Part shown: positions 9,001 through 17,233 of the stretch, in pieces | How positions within the stretch are numbered: position 1 is the stretch's first letter | How the letters are laid out: each line of letters begins with the position of its first letter | DNA from: Armatimonadaceae bacterium | GTDB taxonomy: Bacteria > Armatimonadota > Armatimonadia > Armatimonadales > Armatimonadaceae | Reading direction: 5' to 3' | DNA length: 36,668 nt | NCBI GenBank assembly: GCA_030447685.1 | Contig: JAUJOK010000033.1 | Coordinates: forward strand, 27,032-63,699 | Made by a program: the position numbers and the translations under genes | The notes under the pieces: model-generated | What the model saw: only the letters and a program-made list of their open reading frames with translations | The model's database searches: none | What the model was told of the DNA's origin: nothing

Positions 9001-9675
9001 GTGACGCCGCAGAAGCGAGCCAGGGACCCGGAGAACCGGCTGCTTTCGCGGGGACCGCGCTTCCGCCTGGAAGCGGAACTGATTCGCGATACCGCGCTCA
9101 CCGCGAGCGGTCTGCTCAGCCACAAGATGGGCGGGCCGAGCGTCTTCCCGCCGCAGCCGCCGGGTATCACGACGGAGGGCGCCTACGGCCCATTGGCCTG
9201 GAATGTCAGCCCCGGCGAAGACCGCTATCGGCGTGGTCTCTACACCTTTGCCAAGCGCACCGCCTCTTATGCGATGTTCAACACCTTCGACGCACCGAGC
9301 GGTGAGGCGACCTGCCCCCGGCGCGAAGTGTCCAACACGCCGCTTCAGGCACTGACACTGCTGAACAACGCCGTTTTCGTGGAGGCGGCGCAGGCGCTGG
9401 GCAGGCGTATTGCCGCGCGCCCCGGTACAATGGAGGAAAAAGCTGCCTATCTGTTCCGCCGCTGTGTCACCCGCCCTCCAACGAACGATGAACTGGCGGC
9501 GGTGACTGCCTTCTACGCCGCGCAGAAGGCGCGCCTGGAAAAGAAAGAAATCGATGCCCCGACTCTGGCGGGCAGCAGCAAAGGCAGCAGTGCGAAAGAC
9601 ACGACCGAGCGCGCCGCCTGGACGCTGACAGCGCGGTCCCTGCTGAACCTGGACGAGGTCATCGTTAAGCGGTAG
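6049..9675 (+). CDS. Planctomycete-type cytochrome c / DUF1549 / DUF1553 protein with duplicated insert
   Basis: 1208 residues from GTG at 6049, with GGGAGGG 8 bases upstream. A hydrophobic signal segment (about 14-31) is followed by a PSCyt1 haem-type motif C57-x2-C60-H61 in [10 protein letters not shown], then DUF1549 (about 165-375, [16 protein letters not shown] and [21 protein letters not shown]) containing a second CxxCH, C345-AQ-CH. DUF1553 runs from about 884 to the end ([44 protein letters not shown]). Between them, about 385-870 holds two similar halves (about 445-600 and 665-797), each with VRLEAL, a GGPGR turn, AxDGxxxxGW and LGRFRxS, resembling galactose-binding/discoidin-like sandwiches. 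The protein is probably exported. Function is unknown but the family is always near DUF1501 genes, as here (27-bp gap). Confidence 0.92.
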   Translation: [1208 protein letters not shown]

Positions 9676-9702
9676 ATACGGTAACACAAAGGCAACAAGA
9701 AT

Positions 9703-11196
9703 ATGGCACATGAATGTGAACGACGCGACACGCCGAAGCCCTGGGAGCATCCCCTGCGCATCACGCGGCGGCACTTCTTTCAGGAGTGCGGCGTCGGTGT
9801 CGGTAAGATCGCACTGGCAGCGCTTATGACCGACGCTTTCGCCCCGAGCGTGCTGGCGGCGGCGGCGGCTGTGCCTGCCAGCAAAAAGGGCCGGGAGGGG
9901 CTGGCGACCCAGCTCCCGCACTTTCCCGCGAAGGCGAAGCGGGTGATTCACCTGTTTATGGCCGGTGCGCCGAGCCAGCTTGATCTGTTCGACTACAAGC
10001 CCGACCTTGTCAAGTTTGAAGGCAAGCCCCTGCCGCCCTCCTTAACCGAGGGACAGCGCTTCGCCTTTATCCGCTCCGATGCCGCGCTGCTGGGGCCGCG
10101 TTACAAGTTCGCGAAGCACGGACAGTCGGGTACGGAAGTTTCGGAGATTTTGCCGCACCTGGCGCAGGTAGTGGATGACATCTGCCTCATCAAGTCCGTC
10201 CGAACAGACCAGTTCAACCATGCGCCCGCGCAGATCTTCTTCAATACCGGATTTGCCCAGCCGGGCCGCCCCAGCATCGGTTCGTGGGTAACCTATGGTC
10301 TCGGCGCGGAAAAGGATGATTTACCGGCGTTCGTCGTCATGTCTACCGGGGCAGGCATTAGCGGCGGAGCGGCGAACTGGTCCGCTGGCTTCCTTCCCAC
10401 CGTCCATGCAGGCGTGCGTCTGCGCAACCAGGGCGATCCGATACTGGATGTCACCAATCCGGCGGGGGTGGATGCGAAGCTCCAGCGAGACTCCATCGAC
10501 CTGGTCACGGACCTGAACCGGCGCTCGTTCGAGCGTGACGGCGGCGACCCGGAAATTGCCGCCCGCATCGCCTCCTATGAGATGGCCTACCGTCTTCAGA
10601 CCTCAGCGCCCGATTTAATGGACCTGCGCTCGGAGTCGAAGGAGACGCTGGAAATGTACGGGGCCGACCCGGACAAGCCTTCGTTCGCGCGCGCCTGTCT
10701 GCTGGCCCGGCGCATGATCGAGCGGGGTGTCCGTTTCGTGAACATCTACCACGAGGGATGGGACGCCCATTCCGATGTCGCGGGGAACTTGAAAAACAAC
10801 TGCAAAGCGACGGATAAGGCGTCTGCGGCGCTGATCAAGGACTTGAAGCAGCGCGGCCTGCTCGACGAGACCCTGGTCGTCTGGGGCGGTGAGTTCGGGC
10901 GGACCCCGATGGTGGAGACGAACCCGGCGCTGGGCCGCAGCCAGGGGCGGGACCACCACCCGCGCGCGTTCACGATGTGGATGGCGGGCGGAGGCGTCAA
11001 GCCGGGCCTCACGTACGGCAAGACCGATGAATTAGGCTTCAATGTGGTGGAGAACCCGGTGCACGTCCATGATTTGCAGGCGACCCTCCTGCATCTGTTA
11101 GGCATCGACCACGAGCGGCTGACCTACCGCTACGCGGGCCGGGACTTCCGCCTGACGGACGTGCACGGCCAGGTAATCAAAGACCTTCTGCGGTAG
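9703..11196 (+). CDS. DUF1501 domain protein, Tat-exported, sulfatase-like fold
   Basis: 497 residues. The N-terminus carries a twin-arginine signal (TRRHFFQE, R22-R23, then a hydrophobic stretch [13 protein letters not shown]), so it is exported folded. The body matches DUF1501, a family related to alkaline phosphatase/sulfatase folds: [77 protein letters not shown], and [21 protein letters not shown]. The conserved D and H residues in those segments are likely metal ligands. It follows the DUF1549/DUF1553 gene by 27 bp and is probably cotranscribed; this pairing is characteristic. Enzymatic activity is unproven in the family. The Shine-Dalgarno is weak, which fits coupling to the gene before it. 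Confidence 0.93.
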   Translation: MAHECERRDTPKPWEHPLRITRRHFFQECGVGVGKIALAALMTDAFAPSVLAAAAAVPASKKGREGLATQLPHFPAKAKRVIHLFMAGAPSQLDLFDYKPDLVKFEGKPLPPSLTEGQRFAFIRSDAALLGPRYKFAKHGQSGTEVSEILPHLAQVVDDICLIKSVRTDQFNHAPAQIFFNTGFAQPGRPSIGSWVTYGLGAEKDDLPAFVVMSTGAGISGGAANWSAGFLPTVHAGVRLRNQGDPILDVTNPAGVDAKLQRDSIDLVTDLNRRSFERDGGDPEIAARIASYEMAYRLQTSAPDLMDLRSESKETLEMYGADPDKPSFARACLLARRMIERGVRFVNIYHEGWDAHSDVAGNLKNNCKATDKASAALIKDLKQRGLLDETLVVWGGEFGRTPMVETNPALGRSQGRDHHPRAFTMWMAGGGVKPGLTYGKTDELGFNVVENPVHVHDLQATLLHLLGIDHERLTYRYAGRDFRLTDVHGQVIKDLLR

Positions 11197-11219
11197 CCGG
11201 ATTTAGCTGCCGGTGGATC

Positions 11220-11247
11220 GGGCCGCCGACCCGGAAACCGGCGGCCC
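11220..11247. terminator. GC-rich hairpin between convergent genes
   Basis: GGGCCGCCG (11220-11228) pairs perfectly with CGGCGGCCC (11239-11247) around a 10-base loop, 24 bp past the DUF1501 stop. There is no U-tract on either strand, so it is at best a weak or factor-assisted terminator serving the convergent genes on both sides. Confidence 0.5.
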
Positions 11248-11267
11248 GCTCGCTGCACGAAGCGCCT

Positions 11268-11762
11268 TTACGAATCATCCTTTCCGCTGTGCCGGCGGTA
11301 GGCAACGGCGGCGGAAACGACAACCGCTCCGATAAGAACCCCCGTCACCAGCCCTTTTCGGTTGTATTTCCACTCCGCCTTCCCGCCCAGTTCGCCGAAG
11401 ATATTGGGGACATGACCATGCGTGAGATCGCCCAGAACCCCTTCCACCACGCCCACCCGGTCCGCCAGCATCAGCGGTAGCCAGTGTCCGTAGCTGGATT
11501 CGCTGTATTTGAAAGCAAAGCGGCGGAACATGCCGCTCAGTCCCGCGGGCGGCGTCGATGTCCCGAACGCGGCGGTGACATTTGGCCGCTCGTTGGAATG
11601 CAGGATCTCGACGCTGTCCGTCTGCAGAGGCGGACGCTCCCAGCTATAGCCCGCGTGCTCGCCGTTGGTGCGATTTTTCATCGGGTAGGTCGGGTCGTTT
11701 TGAGGATTGGCGTCCACGCCCCACCCTTTGACCTGCGAGGGGTCTATCGCTGTATTTTCCAT
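11268..11762 (-). CDS. Conserved hypothetical protein with C-terminal membrane helix
   Basis: 164 residues. ATG at 11762 preceded by AGGAAGGAACCGTT, a good Shine-Dalgarno. The sequence is that of a small conserved family I recognise only as uncharacterised: VKGWGVDANPQNDPTYPMKNRT, HSNERPNVTAAFGTS, LSGMFRRFAFKYSESSYGHWLPLMLADRV and GHVPNIFGELGGKAEWKYNRKG. Residues about 138-156 (GLVTGVLIGAVVVSAAVAY) form one transmembrane helix followed by a basic tail, so the globular part faces one side of the inner membrane. It lies immediately downstream of the alcohol dehydrogenase on the same strand; if that gene's frameshift is repaired, the gap is only 12 bp, indicating an operon. Function unknown. Confidence 0.8.
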   Translation of the reverse strand: MENTAIDPSQVKGWGVDANPQNDPTYPMKNRTNGEHAGYSWERPPLQTDSVEILHSNERPNVTAAFGTSTPPAGLSGMFRRFAFKYSESSYGHWLPLMLADRVGVVEGVLGDLTHGHVPNIFGELGGKAEWKYNRKGLVTGVLIGAVVVSAAVAYRRHSGKDDS

Positions 11763-11821
11763 AACGGTTCCTTCCTAACTTCTCGCCGATGGCGGGAGCA
11801 GCACCGGTTTAATGCAGTTAT

Positions 11822-12928
11822 CTAACTTTGCGGAAAAAATTCGGTATGCGTCGGACACGTATTCAGGGGGATACGGTGTGTGATAAGCGCTTTCGGGTCG
11901 AGAATGCCGTTCTGCACATGCTCGATCAGGCGCGGCAGCAGCCGCTTCACCGATGCCTGGTTCGCCCGGATGGTGATGCCTTTATTCACGACATTTCCGA
12001 TGGGGACAAGGGTCTGGATGGGGCCATACACCCCAACGATGGAAACAACGCCGCCCTTTTTCACCGAGTTGATCGCCCAGTGCAGCGCCGGGGCCGCGCC
12101 TCCTATCATTTTCAGCCCCCTGCCTAAGACATTGTGAAAGGGGCTGCCATTGGCTTCCGCTCCCACCGCATCGATACATACATCGGCCCCCAGCCAGTCG
12201 GTCGTCTTTTTCGCGAACAGCACCGGGTCGTCCAGTTCCTTGAAGTTATAGGCTTCGCAGGGGCAATAGTTTCTGGCGAATTCGAGACGGTAATCGATCT
12301 GATCGATGATGATGACCCGTCCGGCCCCGAAGAGCCAGGCGCAGCGCGCCGCCATAATGCCCACCGGGCCAGCTCCGAAAACCATCACCGTGTCGCCGGG
12401 CTGGATACCGCCCATCTCGGCGGCCTGGTAGCCTGTCGGCACCACGTCGGTAAGCATCACCGCATCGTCAGGGTCCATGCCTTCGGGAATGACCGTCGGA
12501 CTCACATCCGCATACGGGACGCGGACATATTCCGCCTGTCCGCCGTCATAGCCGCCCGCAGTATGCGAATAGCCGAAAATGCCGCCGACCGCCGTGGCTT
12601 CGGGATTCGATTCATGGCAATTCCCATACATTTCCTGCTGGCAGAAGACGCACTTTCCGCAGGCGATATTGAAAGGCACCAGGACGTGATCGCCGATTTT
12701 CAGCTTCTCCACCTCCGGGCCGATCTGCTCGACCACACCGGTAAACTCGTGGCCAAACGTCATCCCCACACGGGTATCCGGCACCGAGCCATTGTATAAA
12801 TGCAGGTCCGAGCCACAGATACAGGAGCGCGTGACCCGGACGATGGCATCCTGAGGATGCCGGATCTCCGGCATGGGTTTCTGATCGATGCGGACCCGCT
12901 GAGGTCCCCGGTAATTCATAGCAAGCAT
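11822..12928 (-). CDS. Zinc-dependent alcohol dehydrogenase (MDR family), C-terminus frameshifted
   Basis: From ATG at 12928, with AGGAGC 7 bases upstream; the TTG one codon earlier is less likely. Medium-chain dehydrogenase: catalytic zinc residues C38 and H60-E61 (CICGSDLH, GHEFTGVVEQIG), structural zinc cysteines C90, C93, C96 and C104, and Rossmann motif GAGPVG. It resembles the subgroup that includes glutathione-independent formaldehyde dehydrogenases, but its substrate cannot be told. The last residues NTCPTHTEFFPQS are out of frame. Reading one base over from about 11863 gives YVSDAYRIFSAKLDNCIKP, the normal family C-terminus, with a stop at 11775. So one base is missing near 11862-11866, next to a run of five G on the plus strand. 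Real mutation or sequence error cannot be separated here. Confidence 0.85.
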   Translation of the reverse strand: MLAMNYRGPQRVRIDQKPMPEIRHPQDAIVRVTRSCICGSDLHLYNGSVPDTRVGMTFGHEFTGVVEQIGPEVEKLKIGDHVLVPFNIACGKCVFCQQEMYGNCHESNPEATAVGGIFGYSHTAGGYDGGQAEYVRVPYADVSPTVIPEGMDPDDAVMLTDVVPTGYQAAEMGGIQPGDTVMVFGAGPVGIMAARCAWLFGAGRVIIIDQIDYRLEFARNYCPCEAYNFKELDDPVLFAKKTTDWLGADVCIDAVGAEANGSPFHNVLGRGLKMIGGAAPALHWAINSVKKGGVVSIVGVYGPIQTLVPIGNVVNKGITIRANQASVKRLLPRLIEHVQNGILDPKALITHRIPLNTCPTHTEFFPQS

Positions 12929-13593
12929 CAAACTTGCTCCTTTCCTCCATTTGATGTCTGCCGCCTTCTTTGTCGGCGTGCCATAAACAGTGCTGTTTTG
13001 ATTTAATTTGACAGGTCTGGCAGCTATTGGCGAGGCTGCAAAGGGGCGGCGGCAGTGGGCGGAGCCTCTTTCAAGGGGTTTGACACCGGGCGTACCGGCA
13101 CAGGAACCTTCAGACCTCCTGCTCCTCGCCCGGCTTATTCATGCCCCCATTCTACCCGGTTAAACGAAGGTCTACCCCCGTCTGAAAATAGGAGCAGCGG
13201 CGTCCCGGATTATGAAGGATAACGTCCTCGTGTGCCACACGCAAGCGAAAACAAGCGGCTTTTCCGCTGGCGGAAAGGCAGTTTCCGTCAGCATTGCTCC
13301 GTCAATTCTGCGCCTGTAACCGGTCCAGTTTTGGGGTTGCAGCCTGGTCAAAATGTGAATGACGCGCAGTGAAGAGTCGTTCCGAGCGAGACGGTAGGAG
13401 CGCGACGAGTAAAGGAGCTTGGTCGGAACTGTTTTAGCCGAATTCGCGCGGTGGCGAATCATCGCCAGGAGCGGAAGCGACCGCTCCGTACTGATCGCCG
13501 TGATTACCGCCGAGCAGGTACGGACGGCGGGCCGTTGTGACGGCGCTGGCAATCCGTGTCGTACCGCGTTCGGGCGGCAGGTTCCCCTGTGGT
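12929..13593. other. 665-bp intergenic region without a supported gene
   Basis: Open frames exist on both strands (for example 13172-13552 minus and 13419-13757 plus), but their translations are low-complexity Arg/Ala/Ser-rich or show no family pattern. One perfect hairpin is visible: GGAGCGG (13468-13474) with CCGCTCC (13481-13487). The bases just upstream of 12928 probably contain the dehydrogenase promoter. No RNA gene is recognised. Confidence 0.4.
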
Positions 13594-15357
13594 TTACAGA
13601 CCCGGTGGGGTGGGCCGGTGGGGCGCGGTCCAGGCATGTGCGCCCTGCACCTTCAGCTTTCGCTTATACACTTTGTCGCCGCAGGTGGCAAAAAGCGTGT
13701 CGAAGTTTTGGCCGCCGAAGCAAAGATTGGAGATTTTGCCATTCGGCGTCGGGATAATGGCGTTCACGCGGCCCGCCTGATCGCAGACCTGTATGCCGAG
13801 GCGTGTGGCGACGTACAGCCGCCCGTCCCTGTCCACGCGCAGGCCGTCTGCACCGCTGTCGTCGTCCGTGTCCGGCGTATGGAGCCAGTAGTAGCGCTGC
13901 TTGTGCTGGAGCGAGCCGTCGGGCTGTATCTGATAACTGTACACCCAGTGCGAGCGGCTGTCAGCCACATACAGCAGGGTCTGGTCGGGTGACAGCGTGA
14001 TGCCGTTGGAGAAGCGCAGGCCGGTGTCCACGACACGCTTTTTGCCGTCGGGGGTAATGAGCCAGATTTTACTCGGCTCGGCGGCGTTCGCGCTCGGATT
14101 GGTGACATAAAGGTTACCGTTGTGTGCGACGACGATGTCATTACCGCGAAACCCGTCGGCGACGATCTTCGCCTTGCCGCCGGAATCATAAGCGATAACC
14201 TTTTGCGCGCCGCTTGCCACCGCGTACAGCCGACCGTCCGGCCCGAACGCCTGCCCGTCACCCCGTTTCGAGTCGGCGATGAAGACGCTTACCGTGCCGT
14301 CGAGACCGATCTTGTACGTTTTGCTGTTAGGCACGTCGTTGAAGAAGACTTCGCCCTGTGCGTTGACTGCCGGGCCTTCAGTGAACCTGCCGCCCTGCGC
14401 GGCGATCTGCCAGCCTTCGCCGGGGATAAGGAGCGCGTTGAGCGTGTTGTTCTTCGTCTGCCCGGCCCTTACCGGCTCCGGCCAGTCTTTCCACAGCCAG
14501 CGCATGGCGTCGGGAAAGAGGGCCGTGCCGCGCCTGCCGTTATGGCCGCCCTCGCCCCAGACGTGCTGGACTTCGTAGCCCGCGAACGTCAATGCGCGCT
14601 CCATCATCTGGTTTGCCATCCACCAATCGCCGCCGTAGATATTGAGATCGTTCGAGCCGCCCTGCAAAAACACGCGCAGCGGCTTCGGTTCGTATTTTCT
14701 AATCAGCGTCGGATAACGGTCGCCGCCGCGCAGACCGACATAGGTGCCAATCGTGCTGAACACGCGCGTAAATGCATTGGGCCGCTCCCAGGCGGCGGTG
14801 AACGCGGCAATCGCGCCGCTGCTCGACCCGCCGATGGCCCGGTCATTGCCGCTGCGAGACAGGCGAATGGCGCGTCCGTCCGAGGTCTTTTTCGTCTCCA
14901 CATCCGGCAGAAGCTCTTCCAGCAGGAAGCGGGCATAGCTGTCACCCAGGCCGTCGTATTCGACACTGCGGTTGAAGCGGTCCAGCGCCGCGTTCGTGTC
15001 CGCCGCCCGGACACGCCCGTGCATCACGAACACGCCGATGGTAACCGGCATCTCCTTTTTGTGGATGAGGTTGTCGAACACGGTTGGCGCGTTCCATTGA
15101 ATCCCATCCTGGTTTACATACACGCAGGCGGGCCGGTCGGGTGTGTACTGCGCGGGCACATACACCCAGTAGTCGCGAAAGGTGCCGGGAAAAATCCGGG
15201 ACTGCTCGAAGCTGAACTTGAGCACCTCGCCTTTGGGGACGCCCGGCTGGGCCTTCGAGTCCGGCCCCGGCGGGTAATCGTCCCGGTTTTGCGCCGAAGC
15301 GGACGGAACGACGATTATCAAAAGAAGAAGGGATAAGAACGCAGAGAACAGTTTCAT
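13594..15357 (-). CDS. Secreted esterase (Fes/esterase D-like) fused to SMP-30/gluconolactonase-like domain
   Basis: 587 residues from ATG at 15357, chosen because MKLFSAFLSLLLLIIVVPSASAQ is a clean signal peptide; the ten residues upstream in frame are not. Residues about 35-300 are an alpha/beta-hydrolase of the enterochelin-esterase type (GTFRDYWVYVPAQYTPDRPACVYVN), with nucleophile elbow GSSSG (S179), VFLQGGSNDLN and a catalytic His candidate H272 in EGGHNGR. Residues about 315-587 are an SMP-30/strictosidine-synthase-like six-bladed propeller (GGRFTEGPAV, FFNDV, NDIVVAHNGNLYVTNP, FSNGITLSPDQTLLYVADSRS, GADGLRVDRDGRLYVAT). The fusion suggests deacylation or ester cleavage followed by sugar-lactone handling on plant-type material, which is inference. 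No frameshift is seen. Confidence 0.88.
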   Translation of the reverse strand: MKLFSAFLSLLLLIIVVPSASAQNRDDYPPGPDSKAQPGVPKGEVLKFSFEQSRIFPGTFRDYWVYVPAQYTPDRPACVYVNQDGIQWNAPTVFDNLIHKKEMPVTIGVFVMHGRVRAADTNAALDRFNRSVEYDGLGDSYARFLLEELLPDVETKKTSDGRAIRLSRSGNDRAIGGSSSGAIAAFTAAWERPNAFTRVFSTIGTYVGLRGGDRYPTLIRKYEPKPLRVFLQGGSNDLNIYGGDWWMANQMMERALTFAGYEVQHVWGEGGHNGRRGTALFPDAMRWLWKDWPEPVRAGQTKNNTLNALLIPGEGWQIAAQGGRFTEGPAVNAQGEVFFNDVPNSKTYKIGLDGTVSVFIADSKRGDGQAFGPDGRLYAVASGAQKVIAYDSGGKAKIVADGFRGNDIVVAHNGNLYVTNPSANAAEPSKIWLITPDGKKRVVDTGLRFSNGITLSPDQTLLYVADSRSHWVYSYQIQPDGSLQHKQRYYWLHTPDTDDDSGADGLRVDRDGRLYVATRLGIQVCDQAGRVNAIIPTPNGKISNLCFGGQNFDTLFATCGDKVYKRKLKVQGAHAWTAPHRPTPPGL

Positions 15358-15398
15358 AGAATTATGACCTGGCCTTTTTTCAGGCAATCATACACCGG

Positions 15399-15420
15399 GC
15401 GCTTTCGTTGGAGCGCTTTC
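15399..15420. promoter_or_regulatory. Direct repeat upstream of the esterase gene
   Basis: GCGCTTTC occurs at 15399-15406 and again at 15413-15420, 14 bp apart, within 65 bp of the esterase start. On the coding strand this reads GAAAGCGC twice. GAAAGCGC resembles half of a LacI/CcpA-family operator. No regulator gene is nearby. Confidence 0.3.
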
Positions 15421-15474
15421 TTCGTTGGGCGACACGTCCATACCAACACCAAGAACGGATGATTGTACGCCTTC

Positions 15475-15892
15475 TTACTGATTGTTCTCAGCCGCATACT
15501 CACGGATTGCATTGAGGAACTTGGGATACATCTGCGTCGCCCAATCCAGTTCCGTTTCTGCTTGGATATCTCCGGTCGCGGTAGTACAAAGCCAGAATAG
15601 GTGGTCCTTTACTTGTTTTGCCGGTCGGTTGCCATGTCAAATGATGCCCTATCTTTCCTTCCAACTTATTCCGCTCCGCAACAGCATTAAGTCGGGTTGC
15701 AGACGGACTGTTCCGCTGTAGTTTCCATTCAAGACACAAGGAGTGGTCGCTACCTGGGTTTGCGAAACCTACATAAGTCGGGGCGTGCCCAACTGTCGTC
15801 AATCGCTCGTAATGTTCGCCTGTAGGTTCTCGCTCGAATCCGAGTCGTGTAGGAGTTCCGTGAAAAACAGACGGTCTGCAGTTGTTGACCAT
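15475..15892 (-). pseudogene. Frameshifted DUF4268-like gene fragment
   Basis: Reading from ATG at 15892 (AAAGGAAAAC upstream) gives SVFHGTPTRLGFEREPTGEHYERL, VGHAPTYVGFANPG and NAVAERNKLEGKIGHHLTWQPTGKTSK. Near base 15605 the frame must shift by one to continue as DHLFWLCTTATGDIQAETELDWATQMYPKFLNAIREYAAENNQ, ending at a stop at 15475. The joined second half resembles the DUF4268 fold (LEGKIG...LTW, then an E/D-W-x6-F pattern), found at the C-terminus of nuclease-like and restriction-associated proteins. The N-terminal nuclease part is absent. It is either a remnant of a larger gene or a small gene broken by one indel. The family call is tentative. Confidence 0.4.
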
Positions 15893-16006
15893 GTTTTCCT
15901 TTATGATCGGTTCATGCAAGGTTAATGAAAACGGCCCCGAAATGCCAGGGGAATTACGGTTGCGTGCTGTGGGATGTCTGATAGTCTCACTTCTGAGATT
16001 GGTAAA

Positions 16007-16044
16007 TGGAATGAACCCCTGACCTGAGACAGGAAGTTAAGGTG
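16007..16044 (+). repeat. IS3 left terminal inverted repeat
   Basis: Begins TGGAATGAACCCC and ends AAGTTAAGGTG. Aligned to the reverse complement of 17234-17269 it matches at most positions, with a 2-base length difference. Confidence 0.75.
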
Positions 16045-16068
16045 GTATTCTCCAGGAGAGAGTCCACC

Positions 16069-16371
16069 ATGAGCATCAAGAGACGTCAGTTCACCCAAGA
16101 GTTCAAGATCCAGGTTCTGCGCGAAGTCGAGGCAGGCAAAGGCATTGCCCAGACTGCCCGCGAACATCAACTGCACCCGACGCTGATCGGCAAGTGGCGC
16201 AAGCAGCGCGACACCTATCCAGAGACTGCCTTTGCCGGTAACGGCAGCGCCTATACCCGGGAAGCCAAGATTGCTGAGTTGGAGCGTCTCATCGGTCAGC
16301 TGACCGTGGAGAACGCGTTTCTAAAAAAGGTGCTGCACAAGCTCGAAGTCCGGGAGGGCGAAAAGCCATGA
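16069..16371 (+). CDS. IS3-family transposase OrfA
   Basis: 100 residues from ATG at 16069 (AGGAGAGAGTCCACC upstream). It is a helix-turn-helix transposase subunit that binds the IS ends: RRQFTQEFKIQVLREVEAGKGIAQTAREHQLHPTLIGKWRKQ, followed by a leucine-zipper-like helix (IAELERLIGQLTVENAFLKKVLHKLE). Its stop overlaps the orfB start as ATGA (16368-16371). An A6G slippery heptamer at 16323-16329 lies in the overlap region and the -1 frame is open from there into orfB. This is the usual IS3 arrangement for making the OrfAB fusion by programmed -1 frameshifting. OrfA appears intact. Confidence 0.92.
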   Translation: MSIKRRQFTQEFKIQVLREVEAGKGIAQTAREHQLHPTLIGKWRKQRDTYPETAFAGNGSAYTREAKIAELERLIGQLTVENAFLKKVLHKLEVREGEKP

Positions 16372-17229
16372 GCGCCGCAGTCCAGGAAAGGCTGACTTGT
16401 CCGGAAACGCCTTGTTCGGTCACCTCCCTTTGTCGGGCCGTGGGCCTATCCCGAAGCACCTATTATCGCCATCGTGTTGCCAAGGAAAAGATACGCCGTG
16501 ACATGATGTTGCGCGAAACGATTCAGCAGGTCGCGCTGGAGATGCCTTCCTACGGCTACCGGCGCATCACCAAGGAACTACATCGGCAGGGAACGCTCGT
16601 CAACCACAAACGTGTGCTGCGCCTGATGCGCGAAGACAACCTGCTGTGCCTGCGTAAGAAGCAGTTCACCGTGACCACCGACTCGGCACACGATCGCCAG
16701 TCTACCTGGAACCTGGCAGCAAAGCTCGTGGTGACGGGGCTGAACAACTCTGGGTCAGCGACATCACCTATATCCGCCTGGCAAGCGAGTTCATCTACCT
16801 GGCCGTTATTTTAGATGCCTTTTCACGCCGGGTGATCGGCTGGCACTTGTCGCGACGCTTGGATACCGCCCTGACTGTTGTCGCGCTTGATAAAGCCCTG
16901 CAAGAACGGCATCCAGAGCCGGGCTTGGTGCATCTGGGTGACCGGGGCGTTCAGTACGCGAAGTCACTGCGTACACAGACCTACTCCGAGCGCACGATGT
17001 CCAGATCAGCATGAGCCGACACTTCGGCAACCCGTACGACAACGCCAAGGCAGAAAGCTTCATGAAGACCTTGAAGTACGAGCAGGTTTACCTGTGCGAG
17101 TACGAGAACCTACCAGAAGCCAGGGGCAACATCCAGGCTTCATCGAGTGCGTGTACAACCAAAAGCGGCTGCATTCAGCACTGGGCTACCTGCCACCGGC
17201 TGAGTTCGAGGCGCTGCACCCGTCAATAA
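16368..17229 (+). pseudogene. IS3-family transposase OrfB (DDE), broken by three frameshifts
   Basis: Starts ATGAGCGCC. The first frame gives the HTH_21 region (SLCRAVGLSRSTYYRHR, MPSYGYRRITKELHRQG, NHKRVLRLMREDNLL). Near 16735 the frame changes to LWVSDITYIRLASEFIYLAVILDAFSRRVIGWH (first Asp) and LVHLGDRGVQYA (second Asp). Near 16965 it changes again to LLRAHDVQISMSRHFGNPYDNAKAESFMKTLKYEQV (catalytic Glu). Near 17140 it changes a third time to FIECVYNQKRLHSALGYLPPAEFEAL. All three acidic residues survive in three different frames, so this copy cannot make a transposase as written. Because the ends and orfA look fresh, sequencing indels are as likely as decay. The true stop is uncertain; one frame ends at 17229. 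Confidence 0.85.
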
Positions 17230-17233
17230 ACCG

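Noticed and set aside
12134..12799. Long plus-strand frame of 221 codons
   Set aside because: It is antisense to the alcohol dehydrogenase, whose zinc and NAD motifs are unmistakable; the plus-strand translation has no family pattern.
13172..13552. Possible gene in the gap between dehydrogenase and esterase
   Set aside because: No start signal and no protein-like pattern; competing frames on both strands are equally open.
14122..15336. Plus-strand frame of 404 codons
   Set aside because: Antisense to the esterase/SMP-30 gene, which has a signal peptide and clear active-site motifs.
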